The notes: generated by a model not told the origin, from the letters alone. A stretch of DNA of 64,000 bases from Nocardia africana NBRC 100379 (GCF_001612635.1 NZ_BDAV01000006.1:496001-560000), one strand, 5' to 3'; positions 18,012 to 27,692 are shown, counted from the first letter of the stretch. Program-made: numbers and translations.

Positions 18012-19670
18012 ATGTCAGCTGTCCTTCCGTCAGCAAGCACTGCCCTCCGAAAGGCCGGAGATCTGGCTCTGGGGGTCAACGTCATGCGCAAACGCGGGCT
18101 GTTCAGCCCGCTGCGGCCGGACCACGCGGTCAGCTCGGCGCTCAACGTCACCAGGTTCGGGCCCTTCGCGGGCGTGATCATGCACGCCGCGAAGACCAAT
18201 CCGACGTCTGCGGCGCTGCTGGACGAGCGGGGCGAGCTGACCTTCGCCGAGGTCAACGAGCAGTCCAACCAGCTGGCCCGGGGCCTGGCGGCGCACGGTC
18301 TGCGCGAGGGTGATGTGGTGGCGCTGCTGGCGCGCGACCACCGCGGCATGGTGCTGAGCCTGGCCGCCACCGGCAAGCTGGGTGTGCGGGCAGTGTTGAT
18401 GAACACCGGCTTCGCGAAGCCGCAGTTCGCCGATGTCGCCGCGCGCGAGCAGGTGAAACTGGTGCTGCACGACAGCGAGTTCTTCGACCTGATGAGCGCC
18501 ATCCCCGACGAGATCCCCCGCATCCTGACCTGGGTGGACGAGTCCGACAACGTCGATCCCGCGATCCCGACCGTCGATTCGCTGCGCGAGGGCCAGTCCC
18601 CCGATGCGGTGAGCGCGCCGACGAAGCCGGGCGGCATGGTGATCCTGACCTCCGGTACCACCGGCACCCCGAAGGGTGCGCCGCGTGACAAGGTCAGCCC
18701 GTTCATCTCCGCGCAGTTCCTGGATCGAATTCCGTTGCCGCGCAATGGTTCCATGGTCGTCGCGGCGCCGGTTTTCCACGCCACCGGCCTCTCGCAGTTC
18801 ACCCTCGGGCTCTCGCTGGGCAACCGGATGATCTTCCAGCAGCGGCGTTTCGATCCGGAGAAGACGCTCGCCAATATCGACAAGTACAAGGCCGAGTCGC
18901 TGGTGGTGGTGCCGACCATGCTGCAGCGCATGCTGGACCTGCCGCCGGAAACGCTCGCCAAGTACGACATGTCCTCGCTGCGAATGATTTTCGCCGCGGG
19001 CTCGGCGATTCCGCCGGACGTCGTGACGCGCAGCCTGGACTACTTCGGTGATGTCCTCTACAACGTGTACGGCTCCACCGAATGCGCGTTGATCACCGTG
19101 GCGAGCCCGGAGGATCTGCGCAAGTCTCCGAGCACCGCGGGCCGCCCGCCGCTCGGAATCCGGCTGGCGCTGTTCGACGAGAACCGCAAGCGCATCACCG
19201 AACCGAACGTCACCGGCACGATCTTCATCGAGAACGCGCACTCGTTCAAGGCCTACACCGACGGCCGCACCAAGGAGATCGTGGACGGCATGATGTCCAG
19301 CGGCGACGTCGGGCACTTCGACGAGGACGGGCTGCTGTTCATCGACGGCCGCGACGACGACATGATCGTCTCCGGCGGCGAGAACGTCTTCCCGCAGGAG
19401 GTCGAGCACCTCATCGCCGACCGCCCCGACGTGCAGGAGGCGGCGGTCATCGGTGTCGACGACAAGGAATTCGGAAAGCGCCTGCGCGCCTTCGTCGTTC
19501 CGGGTCCCGATTCCAAGCGCGACGCCCAGGAGATCAAGGACTACGTCAAGGCGAACCTCGCGCGTTACAAGGTGCCGCGCGAGGTGATCTTCCTCGACGA
19601 GCTGCCTCGCAACGCCACCGGCAAGCTGCTGCGCAAGCCGCTGGCGGAAATGGACGTCACCGGCGACTGA
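18012..19670 (+). CDS. Acyl-CoA synthetase (FadD-type), copy 2
   Basis: The product is 552 residues, ATG 18012. It has the same architecture as the preceding gene: ILTSGTTGTPKGAP, YGSTECALI, FIDGRDDDMIVSGGENVFPQEVE and NATGKLLRKPL. The central region is clearly homologous (MNTGFAKPQFA in both), but the N-termini and the substrate-pocket segment differ (FHATGLSQFTLG here, FHSTGQATWLIA in copy 1). The paralogues therefore probably prefer different acids. A rho-independent-type hairpin follows 15 bp after the stop. Confidence 0.93.
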   Translation: MSAVLPSASTALRKAGDLALGVNVMRKRGLFSPLRPDHAVSSALNVTRFGPFAGVIMHAAKTNPTSAALLDERGELTFAEVNEQSNQLARGLAAHGLREGDVVALLARDHRGMVLSLAATGKLGVRAVLMNTGFAKPQFADVAAREQVKLVLHDSEFFDLMSAIPDEIPRILTWVDESDNVDPAIPTVDSLREGQSPDAVSAPTKPGGMVILTSGTTGTPKGAPRDKVSPFISAQFLDRIPLPRNGSMVVAAPVFHATGLSQFTLGLSLGNRMIFQQRRFDPEKTLANIDKYKAESLVVVPTMLQRMLDLPPETLAKYDMSSLRMIFAAGSAIPPDVVTRSLDYFGDVLYNVYGSTECALITVASPEDLRKSPSTAGRPPLGIRLALFDENRKRITEPNVTGTIFIENAHSFKAYTDGRTKEIVDGMMSSGDVGHFDEDGLLFIDGRDDDMIVSGGENVFPQEVEHLIADRPDVQEAAVIGVDDKEFGKRLRAFVVPGPDSKRDAQEIKDYVKANLARYKVPREVIFLDELPRNATGKLLRKPLAEMDVTGD

Positions 19671-19685
19671 GTTCACCGGCACGCC

Positions 19686-19714
19686 TCGGCCCGGGAGTCC
19701 GACTCCCGGGCCGA
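19686..19714 (+). terminator. Terminator hairpin after acyl-CoA synthetase copy 2
   Basis: TCGGCCCGGGAGTC (19686-19699) pairs perfectly with GACTCCCGGGCCGA (19701-19714). The fold must open a few bases for a loop. A short T-rich stretch (CGTGTTT) follows. Confidence 0.75.
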
Positions 19715-19797
19715 TCGTGTTTCCGCGGAGCTTCCACGCGGAAAGAGTTCGGCGGATCTGTGAATCGGCGTCGAAGCGGTCGGCTATCATTCAGCTC

Positions 19798-20376
19798 GTG
19801 TTTCCCCCGTCCGGCCGCGTATCGGCCCGCGCCCAGGTGTCGACGCGTGCGCGTCGGGCCGCGGTGGCGCGGTTGCGGGGCGCGTCTGCCGGATCCGTGT
19901 CGGGGGCCCTGTCCATCGCCGCGCACGGGTGGGCGGCCGGCGGGATGCCGGTGCAGTCCAGCACCCTGATGCTGCTGGTGGCCGCCGCGACCGTGGTCGG
20001 CGCGCTCGTCGCGGGGCTGGCACCGCTGCGCACCACCGCTGTCGGACTCGTCGCGGCGCTGTGGGGCGGGCAGCTGATCGGCCACCTGGTGATGTCGGCG
20101 GATATGGCGCAGATGCACGATATGCCGCTGTGGACGCCCGCCATGCTGGGCGCCCACCTGGTCGGCGCGGTGTGCGCCGCCGTCGTCATTCTCGGCGCCG
20201 AGGCCGCCTACCGGATCGGCACCGCCGTCGCGCGGGCGCTGCCTGTCCCGGTCAGCCTCCCGGCCGTCGACGAACCGATTCTTCCTCGCAGCGTTCACCG
20301 CGACCGGGTGATCCTGCGGATCTTCCCCACCGAGACCTTCCGCACTCGCGGACCCCCGCCCGCTGCGTACTGCTGA
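19798..20376 (+). CDS. Met/His-containing integral membrane protein, copper-cluster associated
   Basis: The product is 192 residues from GTG 19798 (VFPPSGRVSARAQ); an upstream ATG at 19717 would overlap the terminator flank. Four hydrophobic helices are visible: around SGALSIAAHGWAAG, STLMLLVAAATVVGALVAGL, TAVGLVAALWGGQLIGHLVM and MLGAHLVGAVCAAVVILGAE. Between the third and fourth lies a Met/His loop (MSADMAQMHDMPLW), a typical Cu(I)-contact pattern. I do not recognise a named family with confidence. With the PepSY-TM and YcnI genes nearby it suggests a copper acquisition or handling cluster. Confidence 0.72.
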   Translation: MFPPSGRVSARAQVSTRARRAAVARLRGASAGSVSGALSIAAHGWAAGGMPVQSSTLMLLVAAATVVGALVAGLAPLRTTAVGLVAALWGGQLIGHLVMSADMAQMHDMPLWTPAMLGAHLVGAVCAAVVILGAEAAYRIGTAVARALPVPVSLPAVDEPILPRSVHRDRVILRIFPTETFRTRGPPPAAYC

Positions 20377-20797
20377 GCCATCTCAACACCCACACTCGCG
20401 AATCCTTCTCGCCGACAGTGCGTTCCGGGTAACCGGTGCGGCATGCCGGGTGCTTCGTACTCGAGATCGGGCGGCATATCGGCCGCACCGAAGCCTTCCG
20501 GGCGCATCCGGACCGCGTCGTTCCGGCGCGAATTCGGCTGTCTCGGAACGCCACCGATGCGAGCACCCGCGGCGACCCGGGCATCGTAGGGTCCACACGG
20601 TCTGCGGCCCCTTGGTAACCCGCGGACCCTGGTACCGCCACAGTCCCAGTGCGGCGGAAGACGAGACCAGCCGGTGCCCGGATTCGGTCGCGCCGCATGG
20701 CATATCGCCGCGCGGCGCGCTCGAGGCGATTCGAGTCGCGGCGACGCGATGTCGCGCACAGCCATGTGTGGGTGCCCTCGAAACAGGAGCACTACCA
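20377..20797. other. Intergenic region without a supported gene
   Basis: This is a 421-bp gap. The frame of the downstream PepSY gene is open through most of it, but its translation is Arg/His-rich and not protein-like. It presumably holds the promoter of the PepSY gene; no clear operator or hairpin was recognised. Confidence 0.5.
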
Positions 20798-22327
20798 GTG
20801 AGCATCACCGATATTCCGGCTGCCGGCACCGAGCCGCCGCAGCCGGACACGTCGCCGCCCGGCGCGGCGCAGCAGTCACCACCCGGTTCGGCCGGCCAGT
20901 CGCCACCGGACGCGGCCGAACAGTCGCGACCGCCTCGGGCCGGCACCGGACGGGCGGTGCAGGCGCTGGCCATGCGGCTGCACTTCTATGCCGGCGTCTT
21001 CGTCGCGCCGTTCATCCTGATCGCGGCGGTGACCGGAGCCCTGTACGCGGTCGCTCCCAGCATCGAGTCGATCGTGAATCGCGATCTGCTGCATGTGGAT
21101 TCGACCGGCCCGGCGCGGCCGCTGTCGGAGCAGATCGCGGCGGGTGTGGCCGCCGAACCGGGACTCGCGCTGGTCGCGGTCGACCCGGCGCAGCACGCGG
21201 GCGACACCACCCGCGTGATCTTCACCGATCCCGGCCTCGGCGAATCCGAGCGGCGCGCGGTCTTCATCGATCCGGCGACCGCGACGTCCGTCGGCGACAG
21301 CGTCGTGTACGGCAGCACCGGTGCGCTACCCATGCGCACCTGGATCGATGTGCTGCACCGCAACCTGCATCTCGGCGACGCGGGCCGGCTCTACAGCGAG
21401 ATGGCCGCGTCGTGGATGTGGATCATCGCGCTCGCCGGTGTGGTGATGTGGCTGCGCCGCTCGCGTGGCTCGCTGCGGCGGCTGCTGTGGCCGGATCGGT
21501 CGAAGTCCAGTCGCCCGCGCAGCGTCGGCCGGCATGCCACAGTCGGGATGTGGATCGTGCTGCCGCTGCTTTTCCTCTCGGCGACCGGTATGACCTGGTC
21601 ACAGTATGCGGGTCAGCACATCACGTCGATGCGGCAGCAGTTGAGCTGGACCACACCGGTCGTGAACACGGCGTTGCCGGGTGCGCCGATGCCGTCGATG
21701 CCGGCCGGTGGTGAACATGCCGAACACACCGGCGGCCACCACATGTCGACGCCCGTTTCCGCCGACCGCGCCGCCGAAGTGGACAAGGTCCTCGCGGTGG
21801 CCCGTGGGCACGGTATCGACGGTCCGGTCGAGATCACGATCCCGGCGAAGGACACCACCGCCTTCACCGTCAAGGAACGCCGCCTGTCCGGGGTCTACAC
21901 CCAGGACGCGATCGCGGTGGACGGGAAGACCGGCGATGTCACCGACATCCTGCGCTACGCGGACTGGCCGCTGATGGCCAAACTCGCCAACTGGGGTATT
22001 CAGCTGCATATGGGCATGCTGTTCGGCCTCGCCAATCAGCTGTTGCTGCTGGCCACGATGATCGCGCTGATCACCGTGATCGGACGCGGCTATCTGATGT
22101 GGTGGCGACGGCGTCCGACCCGCGAGAACAGCCCGTTCACCGTCGGGCGGGCACCGGCGCGGGGAGTGCTGCGCCGGGCGCCGCTGTGGATCGGTGTGCC
22201 GCTGATCGCGGTCACCGTCGGGATCGGATGGTTCGCACCGGTCCTGGGCATGAGCCTGCTCGCGTTCCTGATCGTCGATGTCGTCCTCGGCCTGATCGCG
22301 AGACGGCGCCGGGGAGCACTCGCCTGA
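20798..22327 (+). CDS. PepSY-associated transmembrane protein
   Basis: The product is 509 residues from GTG 20798, with AGGAGC at about 20785. A Pro/Gln-rich N-terminus of about 50 residues precedes PepSY-TM architecture: RLHFYAGVFVAPFILIAAVTGALYA (TM1), then the conserved RTWIDVLHRNLHLGDAGRLYSEMAASWMWI, TM pairs near 200 and 260, and a final TM pair. An external loop is rich in Met and His (MPSMPAGGEHAEHTGGHHM), consistent with metal binding. The PepSY-like segment VKERRLSGVYTQDAIAVDGKTGDV lies before LANWGIQLHMGMLFGLANQL. Family members include iron- and copper-uptake-linked reductase-like proteins. Context with YcnI points to copper. Confidence 0.9.
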   Translation: MSITDIPAAGTEPPQPDTSPPGAAQQSPPGSAGQSPPDAAEQSRPPRAGTGRAVQALAMRLHFYAGVFVAPFILIAAVTGALYAVAPSIESIVNRDLLHVDSTGPARPLSEQIAAGVAAEPGLALVAVDPAQHAGDTTRVIFTDPGLGESERRAVFIDPATATSVGDSVVYGSTGALPMRTWIDVLHRNLHLGDAGRLYSEMAASWMWIIALAGVVMWLRRSRGSLRRLLWPDRSKSSRPRSVGRHATVGMWIVLPLLFLSATGMTWSQYAGQHITSMRQQLSWTTPVVNTALPGAPMPSMPAGGEHAEHTGGHHMSTPVSADRAAEVDKVLAVARGHGIDGPVEITIPAKDTTAFTVKERRLSGVYTQDAIAVDGKTGDVTDILRYADWPLMAKLANWGIQLHMGMLFGLANQLLLLATMIALITVIGRGYLMWWRRRPTRENSPFTVGRAPARGVLRRAPLWIGVPLIAVTVGIGWFAPVLGMSLLAFLIVDVVLGLIARRRRGALA

Positions 22328-22613
22328 AGTCCTGAACCGCATTCGGTTACGGCACCTGCCGACCTGATTCCGCTGCGCCGGAACGTGTTTCCCGCGCATA
22401 CGCGCGACATCACGTCGCCCGTCGCGATGGACCGCGCCCGGCCGGGATCGTAACAGCCGCCGACAGCCATCGGCCGGCATCTACCGAGTGCGCCGTACCT
22501 CCAGCGGACACACCGTCTTCGGTCGTCCGGGGCTGCCTCATGCCCGCATTCGGCGCAGTCGGCACACCTACAGCAACTCTCACTGACCTGATATCACAAA
22601 GGGATTCATCACC

Positions 22614-23312
22614 ATGGGAATCAAGAACATCGCCGCCACCGCCGCCCTCGTCGCCGCCGCCCTGGGCCTGAGCACGGCCACCGTCGGCGCCACCCCCACC
22701 GACGCGGGCGCGGTCGGCTTCCAGGCGACCACCACGCCGACCGGCACCGTCATCTCCACCGATGCCGGATCGCTGTCGGCCGACAACGGCGTCTTCACCG
22801 TCAAGGCGGCCGACGGCACCGTGCTGGCCGGCACGCAGCTGTCGTTCCGGGTCGACGACTTCGTCTTCCCGATCGAGGCGCAGATCCACGACCGCACCGC
22901 GACCCTGACTCCGAAGTTCGATCTCGCGCACGCGGCCTATCAGCCGGTCGCCATGCCGTTCGAGGACAGTGCGCCGTGGAAGACTCCCTACGACCGCGAG
23001 CAGGCCGCGTGGAGCCGGATGACCAGCACGCTCAGCGCGGGCGCCTCGATCGGCACCCTGGTGGGCGGCATCGGCGGCGCCGGAATCGGCTGCGTCCTGG
23101 GCGGAATCGCGGGCGCGACCATCGCGGCGGCCACCATCGTCGGCATGTTCGGCCCGTTCGTTCCGGCCGCGGTGGTGGGTTGCCTCGGCGGCATCGTGGC
23201 CATCGGCGCGCTGGGCACTCTCGCGGGTCAGTTGCTGGTCACCGCCCCGGTCGCGGTCCTGGCCGCGGCCCAGTACTTCACCACGGTGAACTCTCCGTTC
23301 CCCGCGAAGTGA
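22614..23312 (+). CDS. Exported glycine-zipper protein of unknown function
   Basis: The product is 232 residues, ATG 22614. A clear Sec signal peptide (MGIKNIAATAALVAAALGLS, cleavage after TVGA) is followed by a beta-rich segment of about 100 residues. The C-terminal half is glycine-zipper-like hydrophobic sequence (GGIGGAGIGCVLGGIAGATI, GCLGGIVAIGALGTLAGQLL) that could insert into a membrane. Similar exported proteins are frequent in Nocardia, as far as I recall, without an assigned function. A 14-bp perfect hairpin follows the gene. Position between PepSY-TM and YcnI may be coincidental. Confidence 0.8.
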   Translation: MGIKNIAATAALVAAALGLSTATVGATPTDAGAVGFQATTTPTGTVISTDAGSLSADNGVFTVKAADGTVLAGTQLSFRVDDFVFPIEAQIHDRTATLTPKFDLAHAAYQPVAMPFEDSAPWKTPYDREQAAWSRMTSTLSAGASIGTLVGGIGGAGIGCVLGGIAGATIAAATIVGMFGPFVPAAVVGCLGGIVAIGALGTLAGQLLVTAPVAVLAAAQYFTTVNSPFPAK

Positions 23313-23331
23313 GGTAGCGAGACCGTGCGAC

Positions 23332-23378
23332 GCCCGCACCCCGATCTCCGGTGATCTGCCGGACATCGGGGTGCGGGC
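23332..23378 (+). terminator. Terminator-type hairpin
   Basis: GCCCGCACCCCGAT (23332-23345) pairs perfectly with ATCGGGGTGCGGGC (23365-23378) around a 19-nt loop, 20 bp after the exported-protein stop. No U-run follows. Confidence 0.65.
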
Positions 23379-23516
23379 TGTCCGCCGACAGGCGAACGGC
23401 GAAGGTGCCCAGCGCAATCCGCAGGGATCGGCACCGGCACCGCCCTTCCGGGATATCGTGCAGACGATCGGCACAGGTTGTCTCCGCTTCCCCTTTCGCG
23501 AAGGAGTGACCGCGTT

Positions 23517-24179
23517 ATGAACGAATCCCGGCTCCACCGCACCGCATGCGCCGGCATCGCCGCCGCGGTGGTGTCGGTGCTCGCCGCCGCCCCCGCATCG
23601 GCCCACGTCACCGTCTCCGGTCCGGACGCGGCGCGCGGCGGTTCGGCCGTGCTGACCTTCCGGGTCCCCAATGAATCGGCCACCGGTAGCGCTACCACCG
23701 AGCTGAGCGTGCAGCTTCCGGCCCTGACCGAAGCCGAAACCGAACCGGTGCCGGGCTGGAAGACCAAGGTCATCCGCGACGACAAGCACAGGGTCGTCGC
23801 CGTCACCTGGATGGCGGACCCCGGCAGCGGTATCCAGGCCGGGCAGTTCGAACAGTTCGCCGTGCTGGCCGACGGGCTGCCGGATGCCGACACCGTCACC
23901 CTGCCCGCCACCCAGAGCTATGCCGACGGCCGGGTCGTGACATGGGACCAACCCTCCTCCGGGGACACCGAACCCGAATTCCCCGCTCCCACATTGCTAT
24001 TGGCGCCGGCACACGCGGGCGGGGCGCACAACCACGGCGACGTCCACGCCGCGGCCTCGGCCGAGGAACACGACACCGACACCACGGCTCGATGGCTGGG
24101 CAGTATCGGCATCGTGCTCGGCGCACTGGGTGTCCTCGCCGCGGCCACGAGGTTCACGCGAAACCGGTCTCGACGGTAG
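23517..24179 (+). CDS. YcnI-family (DUF1775) exported copper-binding protein
   Basis: The product is 220 residues. ATG 23517 is preceded by AAGGAG at 23501-23506. The signal peptide (HRTACAGIAAAVVSVLAAAPASA) is predicted to leave a mature N-terminal histidine (HVTVSGPDAARGGSAVLTF). In YcnI that His helps bind Cu(II). The DUF1775 core continues with FRVPNESATGSATTELSVQLP and VTWMADPGSGIQAGQFEQF. A His-rich spacer (HAGGAHNHGDVHAAASAEEH) and one C-terminal TM helix (SIGIVLGALGVLAAATRF) anchor it outside the membrane. It is the most specific copper marker of this neighbourhood. Confidence 0.93.
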   Translation: MNESRLHRTACAGIAAAVVSVLAAAPASAHVTVSGPDAARGGSAVLTFRVPNESATGSATTELSVQLPALTEAETEPVPGWKTKVIRDDKHRVVAVTWMADPGSGIQAGQFEQFAVLADGLPDADTVTLPATQSYADGRVVTWDQPSSGDTEPEFPAPTLLLAPAHAGGAHNHGDVHAAASAEEHDTDTTARWLGSIGIVLGALGVLAAATRFTRNRSRR

Positions 24180-24274
24180 CCGGACCACCGCGGTGTTCGG
24201 CCCGCCGCGGACACGCGATCGCCGGAGACCGCCCGTAGATTGACCACGAGCACAATGGCCGATCTCGGGCGAGA

Positions 24275-25495
24275 GTGGGAGTGAGCGTGCCGGAGCAGAC
24301 CGTCGGCATCATCGGCGCCGGCATCATCGGACTCGCGATCGGCCGGGAACTCGTCCGCCGCCGGCCCGGCATCCGGGTCGTCGTCGTGGACAAGGAGGAC
24401 CGCGTCGCGGCCCACCAGACCGGGCACAACTCCGGCGTCGTCCATGCCGGAATCTATTACGAGCCCGGCTCGCTGAAGGCCACCCTCTGCGCCCGCGGAC
24501 GGCAGCTGCTGCGCGACTACTGCGCCGAGAAGCGGCTGCCCTACGACGAGGTCGGCAAACTGGTCGTCGCCGTCACCCCGGGCGACGTGGTGCGGATGGA
24601 CGCGCTGGCCGAACGGGCGGGCAGCAACGGCGTGCCGGGACTGCGGCGCATCGACGCCGGCGAGATCCGGGAGATCGAACCGCATGCGACGGGTCTGGCC
24701 GCGCTGCATTCGCCGCACACCGCCATCACCGACTACCCCCGGATCGCCGCCGCCTTCGCCGACGAGATCACCGCCGCCGGCGGGGAGATCCGGTTGTCGT
24801 TCCCGGTCACCGACGTCACGCGCGCCCCGGACGGCATCCGCGTCAGTTCGGACGCCGCAGCGATCGTGGTGGATCGGCTCATCGTGTGCGCGGGCCTGCA
24901 CAGCGATACCGTGGCCGGACTGGCCGGTGATGTGCCGGGCCCCAGGATCGTCCCGTTCCGGGGCGAGTACATGCTGGTCCGGCCGGAGAAGAAGGAGCTG
25001 GTGCGCGGACTGATCTATCCGGTGCCCGATCCGCGGTATCCCTTTCTCGGCGTGCACTTCACCCGCCGGGTGAACGGGGAGGTCGAGGTGGGGCCGAACG
25101 CGGTGCTCGCCTTCGCCCGGGAGGGATACCGCCGGTCCGCGGTCTCCGCGCGGGACCTGCGCGACCTCGCGGCCTGGCCCGGGTCCTGGCGAATGGCACG
25201 CCGGCACTGGCGCACCGGGGTGCGTGAGGTCCACGGCTCGCTGTCGGCGCGAGCGTATATGCGAGCGGCGCAACGGTACATCCCGGATATCGGCGTGCAC
25301 GATGTGTTCCGGGCCGGTTCGGGTGTGCGGGCGCAGGCCGTCGATGCCGGCGGGGACCTCGTCGACGATTTCCGCATCCACCGCCTCGGCCCGATCACCG
25401 CGGTCCGCAACGCGCCCTCCCCCGCGGCCACCTCGAGTATGGCCATCGCCGAGCACGTGCTCGACGTGCTCGAGCACGAGGGCGAATACCGTTGA
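24275..25495 (+). CDS. lhgO: L-2-hydroxyglutarate oxidase (LhgO-type FAD enzyme)
   Basis: The product is 406 residues (GTG 24275; in-frame GTGs at 24281 and 24287 are also possible). The N-terminus VGIIGAGIIGLAIGRELVRR is the FAD dinucleotide-binding loop. TGHNSGVVHAGIYYEPGSLKA is the hallmark of LhgO. FRGEYMLVRPEKKELVRGLIYPVPDPRYPFLGVHFTRRVNGEVEVGPNAV (read as segments) matches the family core, and RAGSGVRAQAVD its C-terminal end. It oxidises L-2-hydroxyglutarate to 2-oxoglutarate. No other 2-hydroxyglutarate gene is adjacent. Its stop lies 4 bp from the convergent small membrane gene. Confidence 0.93.
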   Translation: MGVSVPEQTVGIIGAGIIGLAIGRELVRRRPGIRVVVVDKEDRVAAHQTGHNSGVVHAGIYYEPGSLKATLCARGRQLLRDYCAEKRLPYDEVGKLVVAVTPGDVVRMDALAERAGSNGVPGLRRIDAGEIREIEPHATGLAALHSPHTAITDYPRIAAAFADEITAAGGEIRLSFPVTDVTRAPDGIRVSSDAAAIVVDRLIVCAGLHSDTVAGLAGDVPGPRIVPFRGEYMLVRPEKKELVRGLIYPVPDPRYPFLGVHFTRRVNGEVEVGPNAVLAFAREGYRRSAVSARDLRDLAAWPGSWRMARRHWRTGVREVHGSLSARAYMRAAQRYIPDIGVHDVFRAGSGVRAQAVDAGGDLVDDFRIHRLGPITAVRNAPSPAATSSMAIAEHVLDVLEHEGEYR

Positions 25496-25499
25496 GCCG

Positions 25500-25757
25500 C
25501 TAGTGTTCCGCCGAGTCGCCGGGTGTGCCGGACGGCTCCGGTTCGGCTTCGGTGAGTTCCCGCACCGGGCGTAGTACCACCCACAGCAGGAACGCCGCCG
25601 CCGCGACGAGCATCCCGATCCCGGCCCAGAGGTTGATGTTCCAGCCGCCCGTGCGCACCCGATCGGCCGCGGTGTCGTGGACGAGCGCGGTGACGACGAG
25701 GATCAGTCCGTAGCACCCGAGCAGGGAGCCGACGATGGTGCGAATATCGAAAAGCAT
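25500..25757 (-). CDS. Small two-TM protein, symporter-linked
   Basis: The product is 85 residues with two hydrophobic helices (IVGSLLGCYGLILVVTALVH; NLWAGIGMLVAAAAFLLWVVL) separated by a short polar segment. An acidic tail follows. It lies 12 bp downstream of the sodium:solute symporter, so the two are probably co-transcribed. Small proteins of this kind accompany SSS transporters in many actinobacteria; a stabilising-subunit role is inferred. No catalytic motif is seen. Confidence 0.8.
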   Translation of the reverse strand: MLFDIRTIVGSLLGCYGLILVVTALVHDTAADRVRTGGWNINLWAGIGMLVAAAAFLLWVVLRPVRELTEAEPEPSGTPGDSAEH

Positions 25758-25769
25758 GGCGTCACTTCC

Positions 25770-27491
25770 TCATCCGACGAAGATGTTCAGCGCGATCACG
25801 ATGACCAGGGCGATGCCGGCGAGCAGCACCGGTCGCTGATACCACGGCAGCGTCGCGGCATCGGGATCGCTGAGCTGGGCCTTCGGCGTCTCCGAATACA
25901 CCAGCCCGACGAGTTCGGCGTCGGGTTTCGGCGCGGTCCACATACTCACCGCGATACTGAGCACCATATCGACCACGAAGGCCACACCGGCGGCGACGAA
26001 ACTCGAGCCCTGCCCCGACAGATGGAACACCCCGGCCTTGTTCAGGATGAAAACGACCACCGCGCTGAGCGTTCCGAACACCAGACCCACCCAGCCGGCG
26101 GTCGGGGTCATCCGCTTCCAGAACATGCCGAGGATGAAGGTCGCGAACAACGGCGCGTTGAAGAACGAGAACAGCGTCTGCAGGTAGTCCATCATGTTCG
26201 AGAAGCTGCCCGCGATGAACGCCGTGCCGATCGCGATGGCCGTGGCGCCGATGGTGGCGAGGCGGCCGACAGTCAGGTAGTAACCGTCGGGCTTGTCCTT
26301 GATCACGTACTGCTGCCACAGGTCGTAGCTGAAGACGGTGTTGAACGCGGAGATGTTGGCCGCCATTCCGGCCATGAACGCCGCGAGCAGTCCCGCCAGC
26401 CCGACGCCCAGAAGTCCGTTCGGCAGAACCTCTTTCATCAGATAGAGCAGCGACTGGTTGTACGTCGCGTCACCGTGGCCGGTGTTCTTCAACTCGGCGA
26501 TCTGCGGGATCAGCAGCGCGGCGACCATGCCGGGGATGACGACGATGAAGGGGATGAACATCTTCGGATAGGCGCCGATGATCGGGGTGCGCCGCGCGGC
26601 CGAGATCGAATGCGTCGCCAGCGCGCGCTGCACCTCGACGAAATTCGTTGTCCAGTACCCGAAGGACAACACGAAGCCCAGGCCGAGCACGATGCCCGTC
26701 ACCGACAGCACGCTGCTCGAGAAACCGCTGAGCTCGTGGCCCGGCCAGGAATGCCACTGTTCGGCGCCGTCGGGCCGGGCGCTCACCTGGTCCTTCAAAC
26801 CGCTCACACCGCCGACGCGATGCAGCCCGACCAGGGTGAGCGGCAGGAGCGCCGCGACGATGACGAAGAACTGGAGGACCTCGTTGTAGATCGCCGCCGA
26901 CAGGCCGCCGAGGGTGATGTAGGACAACACGATCAACGCCGCCACGATCACCGACACCCAGAGCGGCCAGCCCAGCAGCACGTTGACGATCGAACCCAGC
27001 AGATAGAGGTTCACCCCGGCGATCAGCACCTGGGCGAGCGCGAAACTGATCGCGTTCACCAGATGCGCGCCGGTGCCGAAGCGGCGCCGCATGAACTCCG
27101 GGACGCTGCGCACCTTGGAGCCGTAGTAGAACGGCATCATCACCACGCCGAGGAACAGCATGGCCGGCACCGCGCCGATCCAGAAGTAGTGCATGGTCGG
27201 CATGCCGTATTCGGCGCCGTTGGCCGACATACCCATGATCTCGACCGCACCGAGATTCGCGGAGATGAAGGCCAGACCGGTGACCCAGGCCGGCAGTGAA
27301 CGACCCGACAAGAAGAAATCGATACTCGAGGAGACCCGTGCGCGGGCCATCAGTCCGATGCCGAGGACGAAGACGAAATACACGGCGACCAAGGCGTAAT
27401 CGACGGGTGCGGCATCGAGCCGGAGCTGATCCGAACCCAGCACCGCCGCCGCTGAATCGAGCCGGTGCGGTAGCTGAGCTAGAGGCTGCAT
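25770..27491 (-). CDS. Sodium:solute symporter (SSS family)
   Basis: The product is 573 residues with about 14 hydrophobic segments. SSS marks are visible: FFLSGRSLPAWVTGLAFISANLGAVEIMG at about residues 58-87 and the Na-site TM YITLGGLSAAIYNEVLQF. GLLGVGLAGLLAAFMAGMAANISAFNTVFSYDL is the conserved SSS signature helix, and LQTLFSFFNAPLFATFILGMFWKR is near the C-terminus. It resembles the SGLT/sugar branch more than the acetate or proline branches, but the substrate is not assigned. It is divergent from the arginine decarboxylase gene across 201 bp and is followed by a small TM protein. Confidence 0.92.
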   Translation of the reverse strand: MQPLAQLPHRLDSAAAVLGSDQLRLDAAPVDYALVAVYFVFVLGIGLMARARVSSSIDFFLSGRSLPAWVTGLAFISANLGAVEIMGMSANGAEYGMPTMHYFWIGAVPAMLFLGVVMMPFYYGSKVRSVPEFMRRRFGTGAHLVNAISFALAQVLIAGVNLYLLGSIVNVLLGWPLWVSVIVAALIVLSYITLGGLSAAIYNEVLQFFVIVAALLPLTLVGLHRVGGVSGLKDQVSARPDGAEQWHSWPGHELSGFSSSVLSVTGIVLGLGFVLSFGYWTTNFVEVQRALATHSISAARRTPIIGAYPKMFIPFIVVIPGMVAALLIPQIAELKNTGHGDATYNQSLLYLMKEVLPNGLLGVGLAGLLAAFMAGMAANISAFNTVFSYDLWQQYVIKDKPDGYYLTVGRLATIGATAIAIGTAFIAGSFSNMMDYLQTLFSFFNAPLFATFILGMFWKRMTPTAGWVGLVFGTLSAVVVFILNKAGVFHLSGQGSSFVAAGVAFVVDMVLSIAVSMWTAPKPDAELVGLVYSETPKAQLSDPDAATLPWYQRPVLLAGIALVIVIALNIFVG

Positions 27492-27692
27492 ACGGATCTC
27501 CTGTCGGAAAGACCAGCGGTCGACCGGGTCACGATGTGCCCGGATCGTAGCGCGCCCCAGTGCATCTCCGGGGCCAGTCCGCCGCCCGCGCGGCGCGCGC
27601 CGGGCCGATCTGCCACTCTTCGAAGGAAGAATTTAGAGAAACACCGCCCTGCAAAATGCCACACTGGTGAGCCCCGGGAAGGATCGAACACG

